Source: Algiphilus sp. (lineage in GTDB: Bacteria > Pseudomonadota > Gammaproteobacteria > Nevskiales > Nevskiaceae). Taken from it: a stretch of 33,742 nucleotides of DNA. Positions 1 to 6,752 of the stretch are shown here, in pieces. Location of the stretch: assembly GCA_022763315.1 (NCBI GenBank), contig JALEHA010000051.1, positions 1 to 33,742 of the forward strand, written 5' to 3'. The notes below the pieces were generated by a model. That model searched no databases and was not told where the DNA came from. It saw only the letters and a program-made list of their open reading frames with translations. Made by a program: the position numbers and the translations under genes. How positions within the stretch are numbered: the first letter of the stretch is position 1; the number at the start of each line of letters is the position of its first letter.

Positions 1-291
1 GTGGTGGAAACGCTCAACCCCAATGTGATGCACCACAATGCCGCGATTCACGGCTTCGTGCTGGTCGATTTCACGCCCGAGCGTGTCCGCGGCGAGTTCT
101 GGCAGACCGGACCCAACCGCCAACGCTTCGGTCCTCGTGACGACGCCCGCTTCGACGCCGCCGCCGAGGCGTGGCATGGCGCCGCGGGCCAGCCCGGCAC
201 GAACCATCTCCGCTCCGTGAACCATGCCACTGTGCCGCGCGCCAGCGTGCCGCCGGTTGCGCCGCGCAGATCCGGAACCTGGGTGCTGTAG
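1..291 (+). CDS. PhoD-like alkaline phosphatase, C-terminal fragment
   Basis: Only the last 96 codons are in the window; the frame is open to base 1, so the gene starts upstream. The piece NPNVMHHNAAIHGFVLVDF, followed by TPERVRGEFW, resembles the end of PhoD-type metallophosphoesterases, where a conserved Asn-containing segment is followed by a strand with the pattern GFVxVxxTPERxxxxF. PhoD enzymes are exported phosphodiesterases/phosphatases that release phosphate from organic esters. The catalytic metal-binding residues would lie upstream and cannot be checked. The gene ends with TAG six bases before the stop of the convergent hydrolase gene. The family call rests on a short tail and is moderate. 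Confidence 0.55.
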   Translation: MVETLNPNVMHHNAAIHGFVLVDFTPERVRGEFWQTGPNRQRFGPRDDARFDAAAEAWHGAAGQPGTNHLRSVNHATVPRASVPPVAPRRSGTWVL

Positions 292-297
292 GCCCCG

Positions 298-1179
298 CTA
301 GGCGGCGCGCGCCGGGGCGTCCTGCATGACGGCTTCGGCGGCGGCGATGGCATCGCCGCCGCTGTCCTCGAAGGATGCGGTCCAGCGCTGGTAGACACGC
401 ATGTCGCCGTGCTGCCAGGGGTGAAATCCGGGCTTGAAGTAGCGCAGGTAGTGGGGCAGCAGCCGCGGGAACAGGCCCCCCGGCCCGTACAGCCACCACA
501 GCCCCTTCAACCAGAGCCGGCCGCGCTGCTCGATGCCGTCGCGCTCGAACATGTGGCGCATCAGAATGAAGACATGCATCGGGAAGCTGAAGGAGGTGAG
601 CAGCATGGCGCCGACGCGGGTGAAGTAGCCGCCTTTGGCGACCGTGCGATAGACGTCAAAGGCCACCGCCTTGTGCTCGATTTCCTCCACCGCGTGCCAG
701 GCATACATGGCGCGGATGCGCGCGTCGGCCTTGTCGAACAGCCCGTGCTTGCCGAAGAAGCCGTGCGCCATCATGGCCGTCAGATGCTCGGCGGCGGCCG
801 TCTGCGCCAGCGTGAACCGGGGTGAGAAGCGCTTGCGGAAGGTGCCGAACATGATCTCGCGTTGGCGCTGCAGCGCGTGATCAACGGCGATGCCTTGCGC
901 TTTCAGCCGGTTGTTGAACTGGGTGTGGACTGCGCCGTGCTGCCCTTCCTGATAGATGAAGTCCTTGACCTGCGCCAGCAATTGGGGGTCTTCGATGTCA
1001 TCGCGGAAATCCCGCACGCAGGCGATGAAGAATTTCTCGCCTTCCGGGAAGAGCAGGGACATGGCGTCGAAGAAGCGGCTCTTGAAAGGGTCGTCATCGA
1101 ACCAGTAGCGCGGAATATCGCCGTCCAGACCGAAATCCGGACCCGGGCGCGGGACGATTCGGTGCGAGTGCGTTGTCAT
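298..1179 (-). CDS. Predicted metal-dependent hydrolase, ferritin-like diiron type (PF10118/COG3687)
   Basis: A 293-residue protein of the family annotated as predicted metal-dependent hydrolases. It carries a complete ferritin-like diiron ligand pattern: E48, E78-x-x-H81, E131, and E166-x-x-H169 inside EEIEHK. A di-metal site in a helical bundle is therefore likely, which would suit an oxygenase or oxidase as well as a hydrolase; no substrate is known for the family. Around residues 190-215 there is a hydrophobic stretch that could touch a membrane. The ATG is preceded by GGAG at about eight bases, a strong ribosome site that fixes the start. The AraC-type regulator lies 99 bases upstream on the same strand and is a plausible controller or operon partner. 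Confidence 0.8.
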   Translation of the reverse strand: MTTHSHRIVPRPGPDFGLDGDIPRYWFDDDPFKSRFFDAMSLLFPEGEKFFIACVRDFRDDIEDPQLLAQVKDFIYQEGQHGAVHTQFNNRLKAQGIAVDHALQRQREIMFGTFRKRFSPRFTLAQTAAAEHLTAMMAHGFFGKHGLFDKADARIRAMYAWHAVEEIEHKAVAFDVYRTVAKGGYFTRVGAMLLTSFSFPMHVFILMRHMFERDGIEQRGRLWLKGLWWLYGPGGLFPRLLPHYLRYFKPGFHPWQHGDMRVYQRWTASFEDSGGDAIAAAEAVMQDAPARAA

Positions 1180-1278
1180 GGGGCGTCTCCTTTGGTCGCC
1201 ACGTCACGCTACGCCTTGCATCGGACGCTGCCTATGACGGACCGCGACCGCAGGGAACCGTAGACGACAGTGTGGCGG

Positions 1279-2301
1279 TTATCGCTGGCGGCGATAGGCC
1301 GATGGCGTCATGCCGGTCCAGCGCGAGAAGGCACGCGTGAAACTGCGCCGATCCGAGAAGCCGAGCCATTCGCTGACCTGATCGATATGCGTGTTCGGGT
1401 CTTCGAGATAGCGCCGCGCCAGGCGCTGACGCACTTGCGTCTGCAGGTCGGCGAAGTGGGTGTTCTCCTCGGCCAGTCGCCGCTGCAGCGTGCGGGGGTG
1501 CAGCCCGATTTCGTCCGCCATCGCCTGGATTCCGAGACCGAGCAGCGCGGGGTGGCGCGCGAAACTGCGTTCAATGACTGCCACCAGACGCTGCTGCTTG
1601 GGCAGGGCGCGCAGTCGGCGTTCGATGCGCTGGCGCGCCTGGGCGTGCAGTGCCTCATAGGCCCCGGGCAGCGGTGCGTCCAGCACCGCACGGTCAACAT
1701 CCAGCGCGTATTCCGTGGCGGAAAACTGGATCGGGAGCCTGAAGAAGTCCTGATAGGCCGCGGCGTGTTCCGGCGCGCGGTGCCGAAAGCGCAGCCCCAG
1801 CATAGGCGCTTGCTCGCCTAGCAGGCGCCGGCCGAACTTCACCACGGTGGCGAAGGTGGTCTCGCTGAACCAGGGCGTGGGCGGATCTTCCACCACGCTG
1901 AAGTGCAGCACGATGCTGGCGCCGTCGCTGCGTTCGCGCAGACGCAGATCGAGCATGGGATTAACCAGTTCGCGCACCCAGTCGAAGACGCGCAATGCCG
2001 CGCGCAGATTCGGGCTGGTGGACAGGAAGGTCTCGAGATCGGGCAGATAGTCGAAGTCGAAGGTATCGCCCAGCACGAAGGGAAAGTGTCCATGTTGCGC
2101 CAAGGCCACGCAGCGCTCCATCGCGCGTTCCAACTTGGGGCGCTCGATGGTGGCGGTCTCCAGATTGAGCAGGTCGGTGGTGATGCCCAGCTCTTCAAAG
2201 ACCGGCTCGATATTGAAGCCGCAGCGCCCCGCTGCCTTGACCCAGTTAGGCAAGGTGATGAATGGGATGGGGTCGTCATCCAGCGGCACGGCGCGTTCCA
2301 T
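1279..2301 (-). CDS. AraC family transcriptional regulator (OruR/ArgR-like)
   Basis: A 340-residue regulator with the two-domain layout of AraC-type proteins that have an AraC_binding-like N-terminal half (PF12625) and a C-terminal pair of helix-turn-helix motifs (HTH_18). The DNA-binding half is clear near residues 240-335, with the first helix pair around QAMADEIGLHPRTLQRRLAEE and the second around QVSEWLGFSDRRSFTRAFSRW, ending in the family-typical GMTPSAYRR. The frame stays open upstream to base 2556, but the protein homology begins at ATG 2301 and the extra 85 residues look like low-value coding. No clear Shine-Dalgarno is visible. Related regulators often respond to fatty acids, hydrocarbons or amino acids; the effector here is unknown. 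The neighbour downstream on the same strand is the diiron hydrolase. Confidence 0.85.
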   Translation of the reverse strand: MERAVPLDDDPIPFITLPNWVKAAGRCGFNIEPVFEELGITTDLLNLETATIERPKLERAMERCVALAQHGHFPFVLGDTFDFDYLPDLETFLSTSPNLRAALRVFDWVRELVNPMLDLRLRERSDGASIVLHFSVVEDPPTPWFSETTFATVVKFGRRLLGEQAPMLGLRFRHRAPEHAAAYQDFFRLPIQFSATEYALDVDRAVLDAPLPGAYEALHAQARQRIERRLRALPKQQRLVAVIERSFARHPALLGLGIQAMADEIGLHPRTLQRRLAEENTHFADLQTQVRQRLARRYLEDPNTHIDQVSEWLGFSDRRSFTRAFSRWTGMTPSAYRRQR

Positions 2302-2400
2302 GGGCCGCAGTATGCCGAGGCCAACCCCGCGAAGATACTTCCACGCTGCCCATCCGCTGGCCTCGCTCAGGCGGCACAATGACGCCAGGAAGGGCGACAA

Positions 2401-2442
2401 ATGGAAACAGACGGTGCGCAGGCGAGTCGGTGTGGCGCATAG
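2401..2442 (+). other. Possible 13-codon leader ORF or frameshifted start of the next gene
   Basis: ATG 2401 sits six bases after AGGAAGGG (2387-2394), the best ribosome site in this divergent region, yet its frame ends at TAG 2440-2442. The long downstream gene is in the +1 frame relative to it. Either a short leader peptide is translated and coupled to the main gene, or one base is wrong or mutated between 2404 and 2440 and this ATG is the real start. The sequence alone does not decide. Confidence 0.25.
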
Positions 2443-3652
2443 GGCGGAACGGCCCGACAACTGGTGGACGGGGGAAACACCGTGGCTTGGGCCGGCGCTG
2501 ACGGCGCGCCACCTGCAGCAGAGCTGCGCGTTGGCGCGGGCGCATCTACGAGCCAATCAAATGCCGGCCGGCAACTTCGTCTATGCCTATGACTGGCAGC
2601 AGCGCAGGGCGATCGATGAAGACAACGCCGTTCGCCAGGCTGGCGCGTATTGGGGATTGGCGCAGTTGCAGCGGGCGCAGCCGGAGGCGGCCACGGCGGA
2701 AGCGTTGGCCGCGGCGCAGGCCTTCTGGTCCGACGCCGCGCGATCCACCGATTCCGGGCGCTGTTGGTTCGTGTACCCGGGGGCAGGCGAGGGCCGCACC
2801 GGTGCGCTGGCCTTGGTGCTATTGAGCTGCATCGCACAGCTGCGCACGCCCGGCACCACGGAAACCGAGCGGCTTGCAATGGAGGGCTGGTTGGATGCGG
2901 GTCTGACCCAGTGCCTGCACCTGCAGACGAGTAGCGGGCATTTCTTCGATGCCATCGATGCCTCCAGCGGCGACGGCCATGGCCCCGTCTCCCCCTACGC
3001 GGATGGCGAGGTGCTGCTGGCCATGGCGCAGAGCGCGCGCTACTGCGGTCGCCACCAGCTATGGTCCACCGTCGAACAGTTGGCGGAAGCGGGCTACCGC
3101 GATCACGTCTGCATGGCGCGGCACAAGGAAGCCGATTCGCCAGTCACCAAGGGCTATTACCAGTGGGCCTCGATGAGCTGGTTTGAAATGATCGGCAGTG
3201 GTCAATGCGATGCGGAGCTTTGGTCTGAGCGCCTCATTGAGCTGGCTTGCTGGATGGTCGACACGCACCGTGTCCTCTGCCGCCGCCGCAATACCGCCTA
3301 TGCCTTCGAAGGGATTGTCTGCGCCTTTGCCACGGCGCGCTTCCGTGGCGATCCGCGCGCGCAGAAGCTGGCGAACGTCATCCGCATCGGCTTGCGTCAG
3401 CTATTGCGCTGGCAGGTGGGCCATGGTCTTGCCAATGCCTTCGTACGCGGCGCACCGGAGGATGATGCGCAGGCGCGCGGTGGGGTGCAGAACGCGCGCA
3501 ATGAGGCCCTGCTGCGCGTCGATGTGGCGCAGCATCAAGCCCACGCCGCATTGCTGGCGCTATCGTGGTGGTGGCCGCTGCTGGCGGAAGAGCTGCCCGC
3601 CCCCTCGGCGGATCTGCCCGCCGTCCGTCCCACGCTGCTGGGACGGATCTAA
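2414..3652 (+). CDS. Uncharacterised protein, probable alpha/alpha six-hairpin fold
   Basis: About 412 residues from GTG 2414 (GTG 2432 is an equal alternative; both lack a perfect ribosome site). I do not recognise a named family. The sequence shows repeated helical-hairpin signatures seen in alpha/alpha-barrel proteins such as six-hairpin glycosidases and epimerases: GNFVYAYDW, then DNAVRQAGAYWGLA, a central SSGHFFDAIDASSG, then SPYADGEVLLAMA and KGYYQWASMSWFEM. These repeat a helix ending in an aromatic or acidic loop, which is how such barrels line their active site. No signal peptide is visible, so it is probably cytoplasmic. The frame is open further upstream, but that part lies antisense to the regulator and is not credible. 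A GC-rich hairpin follows the stop. Confidence 0.6.
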   Translation: MRRRVGVAHRAERPDNWWTGETPWLGPALTARHLQQSCALARAHLRANQMPAGNFVYAYDWQQRRAIDEDNAVRQAGAYWGLAQLQRAQPEAATAEALAAAQAFWSDAARSTDSGRCWFVYPGAGEGRTGALALVLLSCIAQLRTPGTTETERLAMEGWLDAGLTQCLHLQTSSGHFFDAIDASSGDGHGPVSPYADGEVLLAMAQSARYCGRHQLWSTVEQLAEAGYRDHVCMARHKEADSPVTKGYYQWASMSWFEMIGSGQCDAELWSERLIELACWMVDTHRVLCRRRNTAYAFEGIVCAFATARFRGDPRAQKLANVIRIGLRQLLRWQVGHGLANAFVRGAPEDDAQARGGVQNARNEALLRVDVAQHQAHAALLALSWWWPLLAEELPAPSADLPAVRPTLLGRI

Positions 3653-3678
3653 TCGCCGCGCTTCGACGGTAGGCCCGC

Positions 3679-3704
3679 CGTCGGGCGGTGCGCGCCGCCC
3701 GACG
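3679..3704 (+). terminator. GC-rich stem-loop after the uncharacterised gene
   Basis: A perfect 10-bp stem, CGTCGGGCGG (3679-3688) with CCGCCCGACG (3695-3704), and a 6-base loop lie 27 bases after the TAA. There is no T-run, so it is at best a weak or Rho-assisted terminator or a 3'-end stabiliser. Confidence 0.4.
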
Positions 3705-3749
3705 CCACTGCCATCGGGCAATCACGGTGTTCCCCCAGCATTCGGTTAC

Positions 3750-3804
3750 TTGCTCCTGGCCTCGCGCTACCGGAAGATGGGTCCCAGGGGGAAGGCAGGA
3801 GCAA
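3750..3804 (+). other. Long imperfect hairpin in the leader of the FHA gene
   Basis: TTGCTCCTG (3750-3758) is exactly complementary to CAGGAGCAA (3796-3804). The stem extends inward by three more pairs (CCT 3760-3762 with AGG 3793-3795) across a bulged G at 3759. It ends 46 bases before the FHA start codon. Function is unknown; it could be a leader structure or chance in GC-rich DNA. Confidence 0.25.
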
Positions 3805-3850
3805 TCTCGACGCGGCGCCTCCCGGGTGGCCGCTGACACCGGGGAACGAC

Positions 3851-4372
3851 ATGGCACAGACACCGCAGGATCCCGGGCCACGCCGCGGGCCGCAGGGGAC
3901 ACAGATTTTTTCGCGCGATGATCTCGACCGAATGATTGCAGAGGCCGCTACCCGCTCCGGGTTGGCCCCGCCAGTGGCGTTGCGCGGCGCCTCGGAATCG
4001 GTGGCGGGTCGGGTGTTTGGGCTGGACAAGGCACGGGTGCTGATCGGGCGCGCCGCCCATTGCGATATCGCCCTTGAGGAGCCTAGCGTCTCCCGCGAGC
4101 ACGCGCGTCTGACGCGCGAAGACGATAACGCCTGGCATGTCGCCAACCTGTTGTCGAGCAACGGCACCTTCGTCAACGGCGCCCGCGTCAGCCGGGCGCG
4201 GCTGCAGCCTGGGGACCACCTGCGTATCGGCCGCATCGACTTTGTGTTCGAAATGTCAGCAGAAGGGGCCGTGGCCCAGCCACCGCGGCACGGCCGTACC
4301 CTGCTGTGGGGCGGCATCGGCGCCGCCTTCCTTCTGGTACTGGGTGCCGCTGTCTGGTGGCTGCTGCGCTGA
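3851..4372 (+). CDS. Tail-anchored FHA domain protein
   Basis: A 173-residue protein with a forkhead-associated domain, which binds phosphothreonine peptides, at about residues 45-135. The core FHA signatures are present: IGR (65-67), SREHARL (81-87) and SSNGTFVNG (102-110). One hydrophobic helix (about 151-172) ends at the last residue, so the protein should be anchored in the inner membrane by its C-terminus with the FHA domain in the cytoplasm. A short basic/Gly-Pro N-terminus precedes the domain. The ATG follows GGGGAA at four bases. No Ser/Thr kinase gene is in the window, so the phosphorylated partner is unknown. It is convergent with the Yip1-like gene. Confidence 0.85.
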   Translation: MAQTPQDPGPRRGPQGTQIFSRDDLDRMIAEAATRSGLAPPVALRGASESVAGRVFGLDKARVLIGRAAHCDIALEEPSVSREHARLTREDDNAWHVANLLSSNGTFVNGARVSRARLQPGDHLRIGRIDFVFEMSAEGAVAQPPRHGRTLLWGGIGAAFLLVLGAAVWWLLR

Positions 4373-4385
4373 CTGTTGGCCAGAT

Positions 4386-4413
4386 CCCGCGCCCCGCCGG
4401 GGCGGAGCGCGGG
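4386..4413. terminator. GC-rich hairpin between convergent genes
   Basis: CCCGCGC (4386-4392) pairs with GCGCGGG (4407-4413), and further G/C pairing is possible inside. It lies in the 54-base gap between the FHA and Yip1-like stop codons. No T-run follows on either strand, so termination strength is uncertain. Confidence 0.35.
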
Positions 4414-4426
4414 GCCGAGGTCGCCG

Positions 4427-4945
4427 CTACTGCGTCACATTGACGCCCAGCAACATGAAGATGGCCAGATTGATCAGCCAGCCGATGAGTACGACGACGA
4501 TGGCACGCCACGTCTGGGTGTAGTCCAGCGCCTGGCGGATGGCCACGACCACGGCGACCAGCTGCCATATGCTGGCAACCAGCACCACCAGTGGTCCGAC
4601 GACGGGAATGAAGCCGAAAATGCGCAGCAGGCCAGGGCTTTGTGCGAAGCCGGTGGTACGCGCCACCTGCCCCCAGTCAGCTTCCGTGCTTTCTTCGGGC
4701 AGCAACTTGGTGCCGATCAGCCAGATCAGGCCGGCCCAGATTGCCCATCCGATGACGGCGGCGACGATGCCGACAATGAGCCCGGTGATTCCCGCGGCGG
4801 CCATGCCGCCGAGGCCGGTGGCGACCGCAACCAGCACGACCACGGCAAGGGCCTGCAGGGTGGCGTTCTGGTCGTGTTCTACCGATTCGAAGGTGGCGAC
4901 ATCGAGTTTGGCGGCACCGATCATGCGCTGTACGAACTGATCCAT
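4427..4945 (-). CDS. Yip1 domain integral membrane protein
   Basis: A 172-residue protein with an N-terminal soluble segment of about 30 residues and then four to five hydrophobic helices, in the pattern of bacterial Yip1-domain proteins (PF04893). The segment GFIPVVGPLVVLVASIWQL followed by a TW...VVVLIGW stretch is typical of the family's last helices. Bacterial members have no firm biochemical role. The start ATG 4945 is chosen over the ATG seven codons upstream because AGGAAG lies six bases before it. It is the last gene of a minus-strand run that begins with alkB, but the 79-base gap to the upstream small protein leaves operon membership open. Confidence 0.7.
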   Translation of the reverse strand: MDQFVQRMIGAAKLDVATFESVEHDQNATLQALAVVVLVAVATGLGGMAAAGITGLIVGIVAAVIGWAIWAGLIWLIGTKLLPEESTEADWGQVARTTGFAQSPGLLRIFGFIPVVGPLVVLVASIWQLVAVVVAIRQALDYTQTWRAIVVVLIGWLINLAIFMLLGVNVTQ

Positions 4946-5024
4946 GAGAGGCTTCCTTTGGGGCATTTCCTTCCATCCTGCACGAATTGCGCTGCGAAGG
5001 TGCGACAGCGCCGTGAAGCGCGGA

Positions 5025-5312
5025 CTAGTCGATCAATGCGCTGAGCAGAAAGACGCCGAGGAAACAGCGCGCCAGGCCACCGAACCAGCGCCTTCGCAGG
5101 AGGGCACGAGCGCCGCCATAGAGCAGCCACAGGCCCAGTGCGAGCACCAGAAATGAGACGATGGAGACATCGATGCCCAGTGCCGAGGCGAGACCTTGAA
5201 AGAATTGGTCAACTGCCGCGAAAAGGGTGGAGAAGAAACCCTGCAGCAGTTCGACCAACCATCGGATCGCCCCGCCGAGGACGCGGCCGAGCTGGTGGAG
5301 CCATTCATCCAT
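5025..5312 (-). CDS. Small membrane protein of unknown function
   Basis: A protein of about 95 residues from ATG 5312; upstream GTG and TTG codons in frame (5321, 5324) are alternatives. It has an amphipathic first half (EWLHQLGRVLGGAIRWLVEL), a hydrophobic segment near VSIVSFLVLALGLWLLYGG, an Arg-rich turn, and a second short hydrophobic segment at the end. I do not recognise the family. It starts about 40 bases after the rubredoxin reductase stop on the same strand, so it may be co-transcribed with the alkane-oxidation electron chain. Confidence 0.5.
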   Translation of the reverse strand: MDEWLHQLGRVLGGAIRWLVELLQGFFSTLFAAVDQFFQGLASALGIDVSIVSFLVLALGLWLLYGGARALLRRRWFGGLARCFLGVFLLSALID

Positions 5313-5352
5313 GGCGCGCACCAACGATCCGCAGGAGGGCGCGCGCCACGGC

Positions 5353-6507
5353 TCAGTCGACGCGATGGACCGGTGGCATGCGGCCGGCGAATTCGCCGCG
5401 CTTCTTGGTCGCTGCGCCCGTCAAGGCGAAGCCGGTCTCGCGGCCGTCGTCGGCGGTGAAAACCGCTTCCAGATCTGGCGCTGTACCCTCGACTTGCCAG
5501 TGTCCGGCGCTGTTCAACGGCGGGCATACCAAGGTTGGGCAGGCGGGCGTCTTGACGATGACGGGCATGGCGGGCAATGCGGCTTCGGTGCGTTCGCCGG
5601 CGAGGGTCTTGGCGAGTGCGCGTGCGGCGTGCGCAATCGGCAGGATATAGGGCATCGGTTGCGCGCCATCGTCGGCGGGGACGTCAACGCAGTCGCCGAG
5701 TGCATAGACATGGCTTGCGGAGGTCTGGAAGGCGGCGTCCACCGTGATCCCATGACCGCATTGCAGGCCGGCGGCCACAGCGAGCGTCGTGTTCGGCTTC
5801 AGGCCGATGGCGGAAAGCAGCAGGTCGAAATCGACGGTCGCGCCATCGTCGAGCGTGGCGGTTCCGTCGGCCACTTGCGCAATACCCGCGCCCAGGTGGA
5901 ATCGTACGCCGAGTGCTTCAAGGCCAGCCTGCAATGCCCGGCCCTGGGCTTCCGGCAGCAGCCGCGGGAGGGGCCAGCTGCAGATGTCGACCACATCGAC
6001 GCTGTACCCAGCCGCCACTAGGTCATTAGCGAATTCACAACCGATCAGGCCAGCGCCGGCGACCAGGACGCGCGCCTTTTCCGGCAGCGCTGCGCGAAAG
6101 CGGCGATAGTCATCGATGGTGTTGACCGAAACCGCATCCGGCCCCAGTGCCGGCAAACGGACGGGCGTCGCGCCGGTAGCGAGCACGAGCTGTCCATAGT
6201 CCAGAACGGTGTCGTCCTCCAGCACGACCCGCTGTGCGTCGAGGTCGATGGAGGCCACCGCGGTGTGGGCATGCAGCTGCGCAGCCACGCCGGCCGCCGC
6301 CTGTTCCGGCGGTTGCTGGACCAAGCCGTCAGCATCCTTATCCATGGCAAAGGCCTTGGACAGGTTCGGCTTGTAGTAGGCGCATCCATCGTCGCGGGTG
6401 ACGATATGAATGGGCGTTGCCTCGTCGAGCTTGCGGAATTCGCGCGCCAGGGTGTAACCGGCATGACCGCTGCCGACGATGACGATGGGAGCGGAGGTGG
6501 CGGCCAT
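5353..6507 (-). CDS. rubB: Rubredoxin-NAD(+) reductase
   Basis: A 384-residue FAD-dependent pyridine nucleotide-disulphide family reductase. It passes electrons from NAD(P)H through FAD to rubredoxin, which feeds the alkane hydroxylase. The FAD-binding GSGHAG (12-17), the central LATGATP (109-115), the NAD-binding GAGLIG (151-156) and the second FAD motif YALGDC (268-273) are all present in the right order and spacing. Its length matches AlkT/RubB. It lacks a fused domain. The ATG directly abuts the rubredoxin stop (TAAATG), so translation is probably coupled. Cytoplasmic. Confidence 0.93.
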   Translation of the reverse strand: MAATSAPIVIVGSGHAGYTLAREFRKLDEATPIHIVTRDDGCAYYKPNLSKAFAMDKDADGLVQQPPEQAAAGVAAQLHAHTAVASIDLDAQRVVLEDDTVLDYGQLVLATGATPVRLPALGPDAVSVNTIDDYRRFRAALPEKARVLVAGAGLIGCEFANDLVAAGYSVDVVDICSWPLPRLLPEAQGRALQAGLEALGVRFHLGAGIAQVADGTATLDDGATVDFDLLLSAIGLKPNTTLAVAAGLQCGHGITVDAAFQTSASHVYALGDCVDVPADDGAQPMPYILPIAHAARALAKTLAGERTEAALPAMPVIVKTPACPTLVCPPLNSAGHWQVEGTAPDLEAVFTADDGRETGFALTGAATKKRGEFAGRMPPVHRVD

Positions 6508-6675
6508 TTAGTCGATCGGCACCATTTCGAAATCATCCTTCGAGGCGCCGCAGTCCGGGCAGGTCCAGGAGTCCGGGATATCTTCCCACTTGGTGCCGGG
6601 CTCGATGCCTTCTTCAGGCAGGCCTTTGGCCTCGTCGTAGATGAAATCGCAGATCATGCAACGCCACTTGCGCAT
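6508..6675 (-). CDS. rubA: Rubredoxin
   Basis: A 55-residue one-iron electron carrier. It reads [18 protein letters not shown] at the start and [12 protein letters not shown] near the end, giving the four Cys ligands in two CxxC pairs (C6/C9 and C39/C42), with the family's [10 protein letters not shown] segment between them. It accepts electrons from the adjacent reductase and gives them to AlkB. The first CxxC is followed by Asp where many stand-alone rubredoxins have Gly. The ATG is preceded by AAAGGTAG at a good distance. A terminator-like hairpin separates it from alkB upstream. Confidence 0.95.
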   Translation of the reverse strand: MRKWRCMICDFIYDEAKGLPEEGIEPGTKWEDIPDSWTCPDCGASKDDFEMVPID

Positions 6676-6702
6676 GGGTGTACTACCTTTCTGTTGACCA
6701 AT

Positions 6703-6728
6703 AAAAAGACGGCGCGCTTGCGCGCGCC
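6703..6728 (-). terminator. Rho-independent terminator after alkB
   Basis: Read on the minus strand, GGCGCGC and GCGCGCC form a perfect 7-bp stem around a GCAA tetraloop (6711-6728), followed after GTC by TTTTT (6707-6703). It lies 25 bases after the alkB stop and 28 bases before the rubredoxin start, so it should cut or reduce transcription into rubA and rubB. Confidence 0.8.
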
Positions 6729-6752
6729 GCCCGATATTGTGCCCGCTTTCGT

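Noticed and set aside
2135..2413. Upstream extension of the uncharacterised gene
   Set aside because: It lies antisense to the AraC regulator gene and its start, and the translation is unlike a protein.
3700..3830. Fragments that look like a cobalamin riboswitch (GCCACTG, GGGAAGGC, and CCAGGAG on the other strand)
   Set aside because: The core GGTG...TCC and CCCGC.ACTG segments are missing and the spacing between the pieces is far too large; no B12-related gene follows.
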